Shown here piece by piece: positions 33,206 to 41,566 of a stretch of 46,417 nucleotides of DNA; position 1 is the stretch's first letter; each line of letters opens with the position of its first letter. The DNA lies in assembly GCF_001908185.1 (NCBI RefSeq), contig NZ_LGHM01000109.1:1-46417 (forward strand), given 5' to 3'. Origin of the DNA: Bradyrhizobium sp. AS23.2 (GTDB lineage: Bacteria > Pseudomonadota > Alphaproteobacteria > Rhizobiales > Xanthobacteraceae). Position numbers and translations under genes: made by a program. Below the pieces are notes generated by a model. The model was not told the DNA's origin. It saw only the letters and a program-made list of their open reading frames with translations, and did no database searches.

Positions 33206-34438
33206 ATGCGCAAGCTTACTTTGGCCATTGCCGTGATTGCCCCGATGCTCGGTCATGCGGCGTCGGCCGAGGACACCCTCAAGATCGGTTACATCGATCC
33301 GCTCTCCGGTGGCGGCGCCAGTGTCGGCGAGGGCGGTCTGAAGACGTTCCAGTATCTGGCCGACGAGCTCAACGCCAAGGGCGGCATCCTAGGTCACAAG
33401 GTCGAGATCGTTCCCCTAGACAACAAGACCAATCCGCAAGAGAGCCTGGTGCAGGCCCAGAAGGCGATCGACGCCGGGGTCCACTACATCACGCAGGGCA
33501 ACGGCTCGTCCGTCGGCGCGGCGCTCTTGGATTTCGTCACCAAGAACAACACGCGCAATCCCGGCAAGGAAGTCCTGTACTTCAACTACGCCGCGGTCGA
33601 TCCGAGCCTGACCAACGAGAAGTGCAGCTACTGGCATTTCCGCTGGGACGCCAGCTCCGACATCAAGATGGAAGCGCTCACCAACTACATGAAGGACACC
33701 CCGTCGATCAAAAAGGTGTACCTGATCAACCAGGACTATTCGTTCGGCCAGTCGGTGCGCACCGATGCGCGCAAGATGCTGGGTGCGAAGCGTCCTGACA
33801 TCCAGATCGTCGGCGACGAGCTGCATCCGCTGCTGAAGGTCACTGACTTCTCGCCCTACATCGCCAAGATCAAGGCGTCCGGCGCGGACAGCGTCGTCAC
33901 CGGCAATTGGGGCCAGGACATCGCGCTGCTGCTCAAGGCCGCTGCCGATGCCGGTCTGAAGGTCAACTGGTACACCTATTATGCCGGCGGCGCCGGCGGT
34001 CCGACCGCGATCAAGCAGACCGGTCTCGACCACCAGGTCTTCCAGATCACCGAAGGCTTCGCCAATTCGGGCAACCAGGCCGCGATGGACTTCGAGAAGG
34101 CCTTCCGCGCCAAGGTGAACCTGTCGCTCTGGTATCCGCGCGCGGTCAACGAGATGCGCATGTTCAAGGCGGCGGCCGAGAAGGCCAACTCGATTGATCC
34201 CGTGAAGGTCGCGGCGGCGCTCGAGGACCTGAAGTTCGAGGTTCTCGACGGCGGCCAGGGCTTGATGCGCAAGGACGACCACCAGTTCTTCCAGCCGATC
34301 TACATCTCCTCCTTCGGCAAGCTCGCCGCGAACGAGCCATTCGACGAGGAGAACACCGGTTGGGGCTGGCATCTGGTCTCCAAGGTCGATACGCCGCAGG
34401 CCATGGTCTCCACGACCTGCAAGATGGTGCGGCCGTAA
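33206..34438 (+). CDS. Periplasmic substrate-binding protein of a Liv-type ABC transporter
   Basis: A 410-residue LivJ-like type I binding protein with a signal peptide ending GHAASA/EDT. LKIGYIDPLSGGGASVGEGG and LADELNAKGGILGHKVEIV are the opening strands of the fold, and the ligand hinge includes QGNGSSVGAALLDF and YLINQDYSFGQS. Family members bind branched-chain or other amino acids, amides, urea or aromatic acids; the ligand is unknown. It is first in an operon with two permeases and two ATPases. A stem-loop follows it and probably raises its mRNA above that of the membrane parts. Confidence 0.93.
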   Translation: MRKLTLAIAVIAPMLGHAASAEDTLKIGYIDPLSGGGASVGEGGLKTFQYLADELNAKGGILGHKVEIVPLDNKTNPQESLVQAQKAIDAGVHYITQGNGSSVGAALLDFVTKNNTRNPGKEVLYFNYAAVDPSLTNEKCSYWHFRWDASSDIKMEALTNYMKDTPSIKKVYLINQDYSFGQSVRTDARKMLGAKRPDIQIVGDELHPLLKVTDFSPYIAKIKASGADSVVTGNWGQDIALLLKAAADAGLKVNWYTYYAGGAGGPTAIKQTGLDHQVFQITEGFANSGNQAAMDFEKAFRAKVNLSLWYPRAVNEMRMFKAAAEKANSIDPVKVAAALEDLKFEVLDGGQGLMRKDDHQFFQPIYISSFGKLAANEPFDEENTGWGWHLVSKVDTPQAMVSTTCKMVRP

Positions 34439-34451
34439 TCACGAAACACGT

Positions 34452-34487
34452 CGCCCGCCCGCGGCCACCATTGACCGCGGGAGGGCG
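34452..34487 (+). promoter_or_regulatory. Intercistronic stem-loop between binding protein and permease genes
   Basis: Positions 34452-34464 pair with 34475-34487 (13 bp, one mismatch, 10-nt loop). The stem is very GC-rich and has no T run, so it fits partial termination or 3'-end protection of the binding-protein message rather than a full stop. Confidence 0.65.
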
Positions 34488-34557
34488 GCGGCCGGAATGC
34501 GTTTGATTGGGCGATGTTCGCCGGGGCCATCAGGCCCCGGATAGAGATGAGTGCGCT

Positions 34558-35505
34558 GTGCTTGAACTCATTGTCATTTCGACCCTGAACGGCGTGCTGT
34601 TCGGCATGCTGCTCTTCCTGCTGTCGAGCGGGCTCACCGTCATCTTCAGCATGATGGGCGTGCTCAACTTCGCCCACGCCAGCTTCTACATGCTCGGCGC
34701 GTTCTTCGGTTTCCAGCTCACGAAGTGGATCGGCTTCTGGCCGGCGCTGGTGCTCGCGCCGCTACTGGTGGGCGCCATCGGCATGGCGGTGGAGCGCTAC
34801 GGTCTGCGCAACACCCACAAGCACGGCCATGTCGCGGAGTTGCTGCTGACCTTTGGTTTGGCTTTTGCGATCGAAGAAATCGTGTCGATGATCTGGGGCA
34901 AGAGCCCGGTCGACTACCGCGTGCCGACGCTGCTCGACTTCCCGGCCTTCACAGTCTTCTCGACCAACTATCCCGCCTACAAGATCTTCATGCTGGTCGT
35001 GTCGGTCGTTATCTTCATAGCGCTGCTGGTAGTGCTGAAGCGCACTCGCGTCGGTCTCATCGTGCAGGCGGCGCTGACCCATCCCCACATGGTCGGGCAT
35101 CTCGGCCACAATGTCGGCCGCGTGTTCATGGTGGTGTTCGGCGTCGGCAGCGCGCTGGCCGGTCTTGCCGGCGTCATTGCCGGCCCCGCTTTGGTGACGC
35201 AGTCCGATATGGCCGCTTCGCTCGGGCCGATCCTGTTCGTGGTCATCGTGTTCGGTGGCCTTGGCTCCCTGCCCGGCGCCTTCGTCGCCTCGCTGGTTAT
35301 CGGCCTGGTGCAGACCTTTGCAGTGGCGCTGAACGGCTCGCTCGCGAGCGCATTTGGCCCGCTCGATCCGTCGGCGGGACCGTCCGTCCTCACCGACGTC
35401 TGGAACGTCACGATCGCGCAGGTCGCACCGATCGTGCCTTATCTTCTGCTCGTGGTCATTCTGATCGTACGCCCCATGGGCCTGATGGGGACGCGCGAGT
35501 CATGA
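34558..35505 (+). CDS. livH: Liv-type ABC transporter permease (LivH)
   Basis: A 315-residue inner-membrane permease with about eight helices. Hallmarks are LNGVLFGMLLFLLSSGLTVI, GVLNFAHASFYMLGAFFGF and VIVFGGLGSLPGAFVASLVIG, the cytoplasmic coupling loop of LivH. GTG 34558 follows GAGATGAG and gives a proper first helix; the longer TTG start at 34507 adds a polar tail through the gap. Its stop overlaps the next start by 4 bp. It forms the channel with LivM. Confidence 0.93.
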   Translation: MLELIVISTLNGVLFGMLLFLLSSGLTVIFSMMGVLNFAHASFYMLGAFFGFQLTKWIGFWPALVLAPLLVGAIGMAVERYGLRNTHKHGHVAELLLTFGLAFAIEEIVSMIWGKSPVDYRVPTLLDFPAFTVFSTNYPAYKIFMLVVSVVIFIALLVVLKRTRVGLIVQAALTHPHMVGHLGHNVGRVFMVVFGVGSALAGLAGVIAGPALVTQSDMAASLGPILFVVIVFGGLGSLPGAFVASLVIGLVQTFAVALNGSLASAFGPLDPSAGPSVLTDVWNVTIAQVAPIVPYLLLVVILIVRPMGLMGTRES

Positions 35506-36794
35506 AACCGGCTATGACTTCGACCTCGATTGCCCCGGCGAAGCCCGCTGGCGATGGCTTGCGCTTCTACGGCGTCTGGCTGATCGGTATCGCCGCGCTG
35601 GTCGTCCTTCCGCTGGTCTTCTCGTCGGGCGGCTCGCTGACATCCTTCAGCCTGATCGGCATCGCGATCGTCTTCGCGCTGTCCTACAACATCCTGCTCG
35701 GCCAGACCGGCCTGCTGTCGTTCGGTCATGCCGTGCACTACGGACTTGGCGGCTTCGCCGCCTGTCACATGATGAACGCGGTGGTGTCACACGGATGGCC
35801 GATCCCGCTTCCGTTCATCCCGCTGTTCGGCGGGCTCGGTGGCCTCGTCTTCGCAATCATCATCGGCTGGGTGATGACCAAGCGTGCCGGCACGGTGTTC
35901 GCGATGATCTCGCTCGGCATCGGCGAGCTGGTGGCGTCGTCCTCGCTGATCCTGCGCTCGGTGTTCGGCGGCGAAGCCGGCATCACAACCGACCGTACGG
36001 CCTTGCCGAAGATGCTCGGCTGGTCGTTCGGGCCGCAGCTCCAGGTCTACTACCTGATCGCGTTTTGGCTGGTGCTGTCGGCGATCGCGATGTACGCATT
36101 GACGCGAACCCCGCTGGGGCGGATCTGCAACGCAGTCCGCGACAATCCCGAACGCGTCCAGTTCATCGGCTACGATCCTCACGTCGTTCGCTACCTCGCA
36201 TTCTGCTTTGCCGGATTTTTTGCCGGCGTTGCCGGTAGCCTCGCTGCGATCAATTTCGAGATCGCAAACTCCGCTTATCTTGGCGCGATCCAGTCAGGCC
36301 TGGTGCTGTTCGCGACCTTCATCGGCGGCACCGCCTATTTCTTCGGTCCGATCCTCGGCGCGATCCTGGTGACCTACCTGCAACTTGGGCTGACCAACGT
36401 CACCAGCGTCTGGCAGCTCTATTTCGGCATCATCTTCATCGGCATCGTGATGTTCGCGCCCGGCGGCATCGCCGGCCTGTTGATGATGCACCGGCCACTG
36501 GTTCGCGCCGGGACGCTGTGGACCGTGATCCCGTCCTATCTCGTCGCCATCGTGCCAACCGTGGCGCTCGCCTGCGGCGTCATCCTGACCATCGAGACCA
36601 TCGCGCGTTATTCCGGCGGCGACCCCATCAACCTGTTCGGCATCGCCTTCAATCCGACATCGCCGGTGACATGGATCGCCGCTGCGGTTCTGCTGGTCGG
36701 CGGGTTCTTTGTCGCGCGATTGACCTGGCAGCGGATCGCGGACGCCTGGGACAGGGCGGCGACGGTCGCCCGTGACCGGGGGTATCTGGCATGA
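35502..36794 (+). CDS. livM: Liv-type ABC transporter permease (LivM)
   Basis: A 430-residue permease, the LivM partner. LSYNILLGQTGLLSFGHAVHYGLGGF is split here as SYNILLGQTG and LLSFGHAVHYGLGGF, both diagnostic. RAVRDN-type coupling appears as ICNAVRDNPERVQFIG, and GPILGAILVTYLQLG is the second conserved loop. The C-terminus is about 100 residues longer than minimal LivM proteins, with two or three extra hydrophobic segments (WTVIPSYLVAIVPTVALACG, WIAAAVLLVGGFFVARL). ATGA overlaps link it to both neighbours, so expression is tightly coupled. Confidence 0.92.
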   Translation: MKPAMTSTSIAPAKPAGDGLRFYGVWLIGIAALVVLPLVFSSGGSLTSFSLIGIAIVFALSYNILLGQTGLLSFGHAVHYGLGGFAACHMMNAVVSHGWPIPLPFIPLFGGLGGLVFAIIIGWVMTKRAGTVFAMISLGIGELVASSSLILRSVFGGEAGITTDRTALPKMLGWSFGPQLQVYYLIAFWLVLSAIAMYALTRTPLGRICNAVRDNPERVQFIGYDPHVVRYLAFCFAGFFAGVAGSLAAINFEIANSAYLGAIQSGLVLFATFIGGTAYFFGPILGAILVTYLQLGLTNVTSVWQLYFGIIFIGIVMFAPGGIAGLLMMHRPLVRAGTLWTVIPSYLVAIVPTVALACGVILTIETIARYSGGDPINLFGIAFNPTSPVTWIAAAVLLVGGFFVARLTWQRIADAWDRAATVARDRGYLA

Positions 36795-37540
36795 CCGCGG
36801 CGATCGAAGTCCGCGCTGTCGAAAAGCGCTTTGGCAATGTCAGCATCATCCGCGATCTGAATCTCAGCGTCGCGAAAGGTGAGCGGCACGCCATCATCGG
36901 TCCGAACGGCGCCGGCAAGTCCACGACGTTCAATTTGATCAGCGGCCACATCAAGCCGACTTCGGGCGAGGTGAAGCTGAACGGCGATTTGATCTCCGGC
37001 CTGCGGCCGTTCGAGATCAACCGGCGCGGCCTGTCGCGCTCGTTCCAGGTGACCAACGTGTTTGCGCGCATGACGGTCTGGGAGAACGTCCGTTGCGCCG
37101 TGCTGTGGGCGACCGGGCACCGCTACGCCTTCTGGAAGAACGTCGACAGTCTGCCTGAAGTGCGCGAGCGCACGGCCCAGATCCTGGATGATATCCATCT
37201 CACGCACCGGCGCGACGTCCCGGCCGGCCTGCTCACCTACGCCGAACAGCGCGAGCTGGAGATCGGCATCACCATCGCGAGCGGCGCCACGGTTGTCATG
37301 CTCGACGAGCCGACTGCAGGCATGAGCCACGCTGAAACCGAACGCGCGGTGTCGTTGATCCGGCGATTGACCGACGGAAAGACCCTGGTGATCGTCGAGC
37401 ACGACATGAGCGTCGTGTTTGGCCTTGCCGACCGCATCTCGGTGCTGGTCTACGGCCACATCATCGCATCGGGCACGCCGGAAGAAATCCGGCGTGATCC
37501 AAAGGTCAAGGAAGCCTATCTCGGCGAGGAAGCGCACTGA
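36791..37540 (+). CDS. livG: Liv-type ABC transporter ATP-binding protein (LivG)
   Basis: A 249-residue ATPase with Walker A GPNGAGKST, Walker B VVMLDEP and switch His in IVEHDMS. The signature is LTYAEQRELEIG in place of LSGGQ, which is usual for some LivG lineages. FNLISGHIKPTSGEV and RRGLSRSFQVTNVF are LivG marks. It overlaps livM by 4 bp and livF by 1 bp. It pairs with the LivF subunit to power the LivHM channel. All catalytic residues are present, which matters because its partner has an altered Walker A. Confidence 0.93.
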   Translation: MTAAIEVRAVEKRFGNVSIIRDLNLSVAKGERHAIIGPNGAGKSTTFNLISGHIKPTSGEVKLNGDLISGLRPFEINRRGLSRSFQVTNVFARMTVWENVRCAVLWATGHRYAFWKNVDSLPEVRERTAQILDDIHLTHRRDVPAGLLTYAEQRELEIGITIASGATVVMLDEPTAGMSHAETERAVSLIRRLTDGKTLVIVEHDMSVVFGLADRISVLVYGHIIASGTPEEIRRDPKVKEAYLGEEAH

Positions 37541-38235
37541 TGCTCGAGGTCAGGGATCTCCACGCCTATTACGGCAAGAGCCACATTCTCCAGGGCGTCG
37601 ACCTCGATGTCGCCGCAGGCGAGGTCGTGAGCCTGCTCGGCCGCAATGGCGTCGGTCGCTCCACCACGGTCAAGGCGATCATGGGCGAGGTCGCGCCGCA
37701 AGGCACGATCCGCTTCAAGGGCAAGGACATCGCCGGTCTTCCCAGCTACAAGATCGCGCGCCTCGGCCTCGGCTATGTTCCCGAGCATCGCGACATCTTT
37801 CCGAGCCTGACGGTTCGTCAGAACCTTGTGCTCGGGATCAAGGATACGCGCCGTCCCGGCAAATGGCGGCTCCAGGACATGCTCGACATGTTCCCCAATC
37901 TTGCCGCCCGCGCCGACACGCCCGCGGGCGTGCTGTCCGGCGGCGAGAAGCAGATGCTCACGACGTGCCGGACGCTGATGGGCGATCCCGATCTCATCAT
38001 GATCGACGAGCCGACCGAAGGTCTCGCGCCGCTGATCGTGCAGCAGGTTGGCGATCTCATCGCGCGTATCGCAGAGGCAGGTGTCGCCATTCTGCTGGTC
38101 GAGCAGAAGCTGTCGATCGCGATGCGGATCTCGAAGCGCGTCTACATCATGGGCCACGGCCGCGTCGTGTTCGAAGGCACGCCGGACGAGCTCAAGGCGA
38201 ATGCCGCCGTGCGCCAGGAGTGGCTCGAGGTGTGA
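37540..38235 (+). CDS. livF: Liv-type ABC transporter ATP-binding protein (LivF) with Walker A Lys-to-Arg change
   Basis: A 231-residue ATPase of the LivF type: LGLGYVPEHRDIFPSLTV, signature LSGGEKQ, Walker B LIMIDEPTEGLAP and EQKLSIAM. The Walker A reads GRNGVGRST: the Lys that normally holds ATP phosphates is Arg. I recall similar GRNG-x-GR(S/T)T forms in other LivF-like paralogs, so it may be a stable variant giving one weak ATP site beside a normal LivG. It starts inside the livG stop codon (TGATG). Confidence 0.92.
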   Translation: MLEVRDLHAYYGKSHILQGVDLDVAAGEVVSLLGRNGVGRSTTVKAIMGEVAPQGTIRFKGKDIAGLPSYKIARLGLGYVPEHRDIFPSLTVRQNLVLGIKDTRRPGKWRLQDMLDMFPNLAARADTPAGVLSGGEKQMLTTCRTLMGDPDLIMIDEPTEGLAPLIVQQVGDLIARIAEAGVAILLVEQKLSIAMRISKRVYIMGHGRVVFEGTPDELKANAAVRQEWLEV

Positions 38236-38279
38236 CGCTCACATTCCGTGTGACGAACGCGCAAAATAGAACGGCTGCA

Positions 38280-38297
38280 AGATGCGCATACGCATCT
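38280..38297 (+). promoter_or_regulatory. Hairpin between livF and the second binding-protein gene
   Basis: AGATGCG-CATA-CGCATCT is a perfect 7-bp stem with a 4-nt loop in the 225-bp gap. With no T run it is a candidate processing or attenuation site, or an operator if the second binding-protein gene has its own promoter here. Confidence 0.45.
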
Positions 38298-38460
38298 GAA
38301 TTCTCCGCTACATCTCACGCTTTGTAATCGGGGTATCGTCCCGGCCGCCGACATCGTGATCGATGCGGCTGACGATAACCAAGAAGACAGTGGAGGACGC
38401 CGACGGCGGCCTGTGAGCGCGCGCGTCGATGCGACTTTGCCTGTGAAGGAGATGCCGAGC

Positions 38461-39684
38461 ATGCCGGGAAATAAACGCGGACTGGTTCGCGGAGCTGTCG
38501 CTCTGTTCGCAGTCTCATTCGGGGTCTTGGGGGCTGCTTCGGCCGCTATCGCCGGAAACTACGATACGGGCGCGACCGACACGACGATCAAGCTCGGGCA
38601 GACCATGCCGTATTCGGGGCCGGCCTCGGCCTATTCGGCGATCGGTCGCGCCGAAGTCGGCTATTTCAAGATGCTCAACGACAAGGGCGGCATCAACGGC
38701 CGCAAGATCGAACTCCTCAGCATGGACGACGGCTATTCGCCGTCGAAGACGGTCGAGCAGGTGCGGCGCCTGGCCGAGAGCGACGAGGTCTTGGCGATGT
38801 TCTCGATGCTCGGGACCGGCCCGAACATCGCGGCGCAGAAATATCTCAATGCCAAGAAGATCCCGCAGCTGTTCCCGTCGAGCGGAGCCAGCCGCTGGAA
38901 CGATCCGCAGCATTTCCCCTGGACCACCGGTTCGCAGCCGACCTACAGGACCGAGGGGCGGATCTACGCCAAATGGATTCTGGCGAACAAGCCCGACGCC
39001 AAGATCGCCGTCATCACGCCGAACGAGGATCCCGGGCGCGACTATCTCGCAGGCTTCAAGGAAGGGCTCGGCGAGCACGTCAACCAGATCGTGTCGGAAG
39101 CCGTGTACGAGACGACGGACCCGACCGTCGACTCCCAGATCGTCAAGTTCAAGGCGGCCGGCGCCGACGTTCTGTTCAACGAGTGCACGCCGAAATTCGC
39201 GGCGCAGGCGATCAAGAAGGTCGCCGAGCTCGGCTGGAAGCCGCAGATCATCCTTCCGGCCGTCTCCAATTCCGTCGGCTCCGTGCTGACGCCGGCCGGT
39301 CTCGACAACGCCGTCGGCATTGTTACTGGCGCGTTCCAGAAGGATCCCGGCGATCCGCGCTGGGCCGATGATCCCGGCATGAAAGCCTGGCGCGAGTGGA
39401 TGAAGACCTACAATTCGGGCGCGGATCCGGCCGACATCTTCAATGTCACCGGCTATACCATGGCGCAGATGATGGAGCTGGTGCTGCAGCGCGCCGGCAA
39501 TGACCTCACGCGCGCGAACCTGATGAAGCAGACGCAGTCGTTCAAGGACGTCGAGCTGCCGATGCTGCTGCCGGGCATCAAGCTCAACACCTCGGCCGAG
39601 CAGGTCACGCCGATCCGTCAGTTGCAGATGGCGCGCTTCAACGGAAAATCCTGGGAGCTGTTCGGCGACGTTATCGGCGAATAG
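38461..39684 (+). CDS. Second Liv-type periplasmic substrate-binding protein
   Basis: A 407-residue type I binding protein with a signal peptide (MPGNKRGLVRGAVALFAVSF onward, cleavage near SAAIAG). TTIKLGQTMPYSGPASAYSA and MLNDKGGINGRKIELLSMDD are the first strands, and GYSPSKTVEQVRRLAESDEV the following helix. It belongs to the subgroup annotated for branched-chain amino acids or aromatic compounds and is clearly different from the protein at 33206. ATG 38461 has AAGGAG ten bases upstream; longer starts lose this spacing. The transporter may use both proteins to take two kinds of substrate. Confidence 0.92.
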   Translation: MPGNKRGLVRGAVALFAVSFGVLGAASAAIAGNYDTGATDTTIKLGQTMPYSGPASAYSAIGRAEVGYFKMLNDKGGINGRKIELLSMDDGYSPSKTVEQVRRLAESDEVLAMFSMLGTGPNIAAQKYLNAKKIPQLFPSSGASRWNDPQHFPWTTGSQPTYRTEGRIYAKWILANKPDAKIAVITPNEDPGRDYLAGFKEGLGEHVNQIVSEAVYETTDPTVDSQIVKFKAAGADVLFNECTPKFAAQAIKKVAELGWKPQIILPAVSNSVGSVLTPAGLDNAVGIVTGAFQKDPGDPRWADDPGMKAWREWMKTYNSGADPADIFNVTGYTMAQMMELVLQRAGNDLTRANLMKQTQSFKDVELPMLLPGIKLNTSAEQVTPIRQLQMARFNGKSWELFGDVIGE

Positions 39685-39703
39685 TATCGACGCATCGTGA
39701 CGG

Positions 39704-39729
39704 GCGGGCAGGGCGCCGGCCTTGCCCGC
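39704..39729 (+). terminator. Terminator-like GC hairpin after the second binding-protein gene
   Basis: GCGGGCAGGG (39704-39713) pairs with CCTTGCCCGC (39720-39729) with one mismatch and a 6-nt loop, followed only by TAGTCTTG. This makes a weak intrinsic terminator or a processing stem before the CoA transferase gene. Confidence 0.5.
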
Positions 39730-39786
39730 TAGTCTTGTCGAGTGCCTTGCCCCGCAGTGATCGCTTCCTCCAGCCCCAGTGAAGAG

Positions 39787-40983
39787 ATGATGACACCGAC
39801 CGGTCCCCTCAGCGGCATTCGCGTTCTTGATCTGACGAGCGTGCTATTCGGTCCCTATGCCGCGCAAATGCTCGGCGACTGGGGCGCCGATGTCATCAAG
39901 GTCGAGCCGCCCGCGGGCGATACCTGGCGCTACACGGGCGTGTTCCGAAACCGCGGCATGAGCGGTCAGTTCATGGCGGTCAATCGCAACAAGCGCAGCC
40001 TCGCGCTCGATCTGAAGCATCCGGACGGCAAGGCCGCGCTGGCGCGGTTGATCCCGACAGTCGATGCGCTCGTCACCAATGTGCGGCCGGCGGCGATGGC
40101 GCGGCTCGGCTTCGGCTATGACGCCTGCTCGAAGCTCAATCCGCGTCTGATTTACGCTGCGGCGACCGGCTTCGGCCAGGACGGACCGTGGGCGGCGCGG
40201 CCTGCCTTCGACGAGATCATCCAGGCGGCTTCGGGATTGGCCTCATCGATCGGATCGGACGAGGAGCCGGAATTCATCCCGAGCCTCGTCGGTGACAAGA
40301 TCTGTGCGCTGGCAATGGTCGGCGCGGTGTCAGCTGCCTTGTTCCGGCGCGAGCGCACCGGGCAAGGCCAGATGGTCGAAGTGCCGATGCTGGAGACAAT
40401 CGCCGGCTTCAACAGCATCGAGATGCTGGGTGGGCACGCATTCGATCCGCCGATCGGCCCGACCGGCTACAAGCGGATGAAAGAACGACGCCCGGTGCAG
40501 ACGAAGGACGGCTGGCTGACGATGCTGCCTTATTCCGGGGACAATTGGTGCGCCTTCTTCGAAGCCGTCGGCCGCGCCGAACTGATCGAGGAACTCGGCG
40601 TGCGCGATCCTGTGCTGCGCTCGCAGAACATCGACCGGATCTACGACCGCATGAGCGAGATTGGACCGACCCGCACCACGGCGGAGTGGGAGGAGTTATT
40701 GCTGCGGCTGGACGTGCCGCACACGGCCTTCGCCCGACTGACCGAGATCGGCGAGCAGCCGCATCTTGCCGCCGTCGGGTTGTTTGCCGATATCGATCAT
40801 CCCTCGGAAGGACGCATTCGGCAGGCGCGTCCCGCAACGAAATTCTCCGAAAGCCCGGCGGGCATCCACCGTATGGCGCCGCGCCTCGGTGAGCATTCGC
40901 GCGAGGTGCTGCGCGAGGCCGGCCTGAGCGAGGCGGAAATCCAGGCGGCTGTCGACAGCAAGGCGGTGGGTGTCCCGTCGTAG
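39787..40983 (+). CDS. Family III CoA transferase (CaiB/BaiF)
   Basis: A protein of about 398 residues that moves CoA between carboxylic acids. The family opening GPLSGIRVLDLTSVLFGPYA is followed by LGDWGADVIKVEPPAGDTWR. The likely catalytic Asp lies in PAFDEIIQAASG, equivalent to Asp169 of formyl-CoA transferase. The start is taken at the paired ATG codons 39787/39790 after AGTGAAGAG; a GTG at 39742 is possible. Its position after the Liv operon suggests that the imported substrate is an organic acid activated as a CoA ester, which is an inference. Confidence 0.9.
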   Translation: MMTPTGPLSGIRVLDLTSVLFGPYAAQMLGDWGADVIKVEPPAGDTWRYTGVFRNRGMSGQFMAVNRNKRSLALDLKHPDGKAALARLIPTVDALVTNVRPAAMARLGFGYDACSKLNPRLIYAAATGFGQDGPWAARPAFDEIIQAASGLASSIGSDEEPEFIPSLVGDKICALAMVGAVSAALFRRERTGQGQMVEVPMLETIAGFNSIEMLGGHAFDPPIGPTGYKRMKERRPVQTKDGWLTMLPYSGDNWCAFFEAVGRAELIEELGVRDPVLRSQNIDRIYDRMSEIGPTRTTAEWEELLLRLDVPHTAFARLTEIGEQPHLAAVGLFADIDHPSEGRIRQARPATKFSESPAGIHRMAPRLGEHSREVLREAGLSEAEIQAAVDSKAVGVPS

Positions 40984-41132
40984 CGCCGTTCAGGAACCGA
41001 AATTGCGGACCGCGCTCATTCGGGCGACGTCCACATGACGGGCGCGTGACGTCATTCTCTGTGATGCCGGTCACATTCTGCTGCGCCGGGGCGCCTAGCA
41101 TGGGCTCCGTTCGTCAACGCCCGGATCAGATC

Positions 41133-41351
41133 ATGACCACGGCCGATCTTGCCTTCGTGTTGCGCAAGCTGTGTGTCGCTGCAGCCTTTATCTGCGTGCT
41201 TCTCAGCGTCGCGGTGTTCCTTGTGCTGGTGGTCAGGGAGCATGAACCGCTCGGGCAGGCCGCCTCGCGCGCGCTGCCACTCATGGCCTTTGCGCTGTTC
41301 GGCGCGTTCGGCGCTGCAATGACGCGCCTGATCGGGCGTCAGACCCACTAA
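41133..41351 (+). CDS. Small two-helix membrane protein
   Basis: A 72-residue protein from ATG 41133 (MTTADLAFVLRKLCVAAAFI), with two membrane segments, about residues 13-37 and 48-65, and a basic end (TRLIGRQTH). An upstream ATG at 41100 adds 11 polar residues. I do not recognise a family. It stands alone between the CoA transferase and L,D-transpeptidase genes. Confidence 0.55.
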   Translation: MTTADLAFVLRKLCVAAAFICVLLSVAVFLVLVVREHEPLGQAASRALPLMAFALFGAFGAAMTRLIGRQTH

Positions 41352-41566
41352 CCGGACATTCTGCCGCAGCTATGCGCCGCCAGCCTCGGACCAGCCCCGG
41401 CGCTGGGCCACCTTCCGCCTGCGCGGGCCGTCGTATATGAGAGATTGCCTGCCGGAACGTGCCGAAAATCGCCCAATAGGGAACGTAAGGTGGCTGCGAT
41501 TTCTTAATCCAAAGATCGCAATCTGACCGACTGAAGGCGCGGACTGGTGCTGGACCGGGGAATGGC

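Noticed and set aside
34725..35501. N-terminal extension of the LivM frame through livH
   Set aside because: Translation is Arg-rich noise; LivM begins at ATG 35502 overlapping the livH stop.
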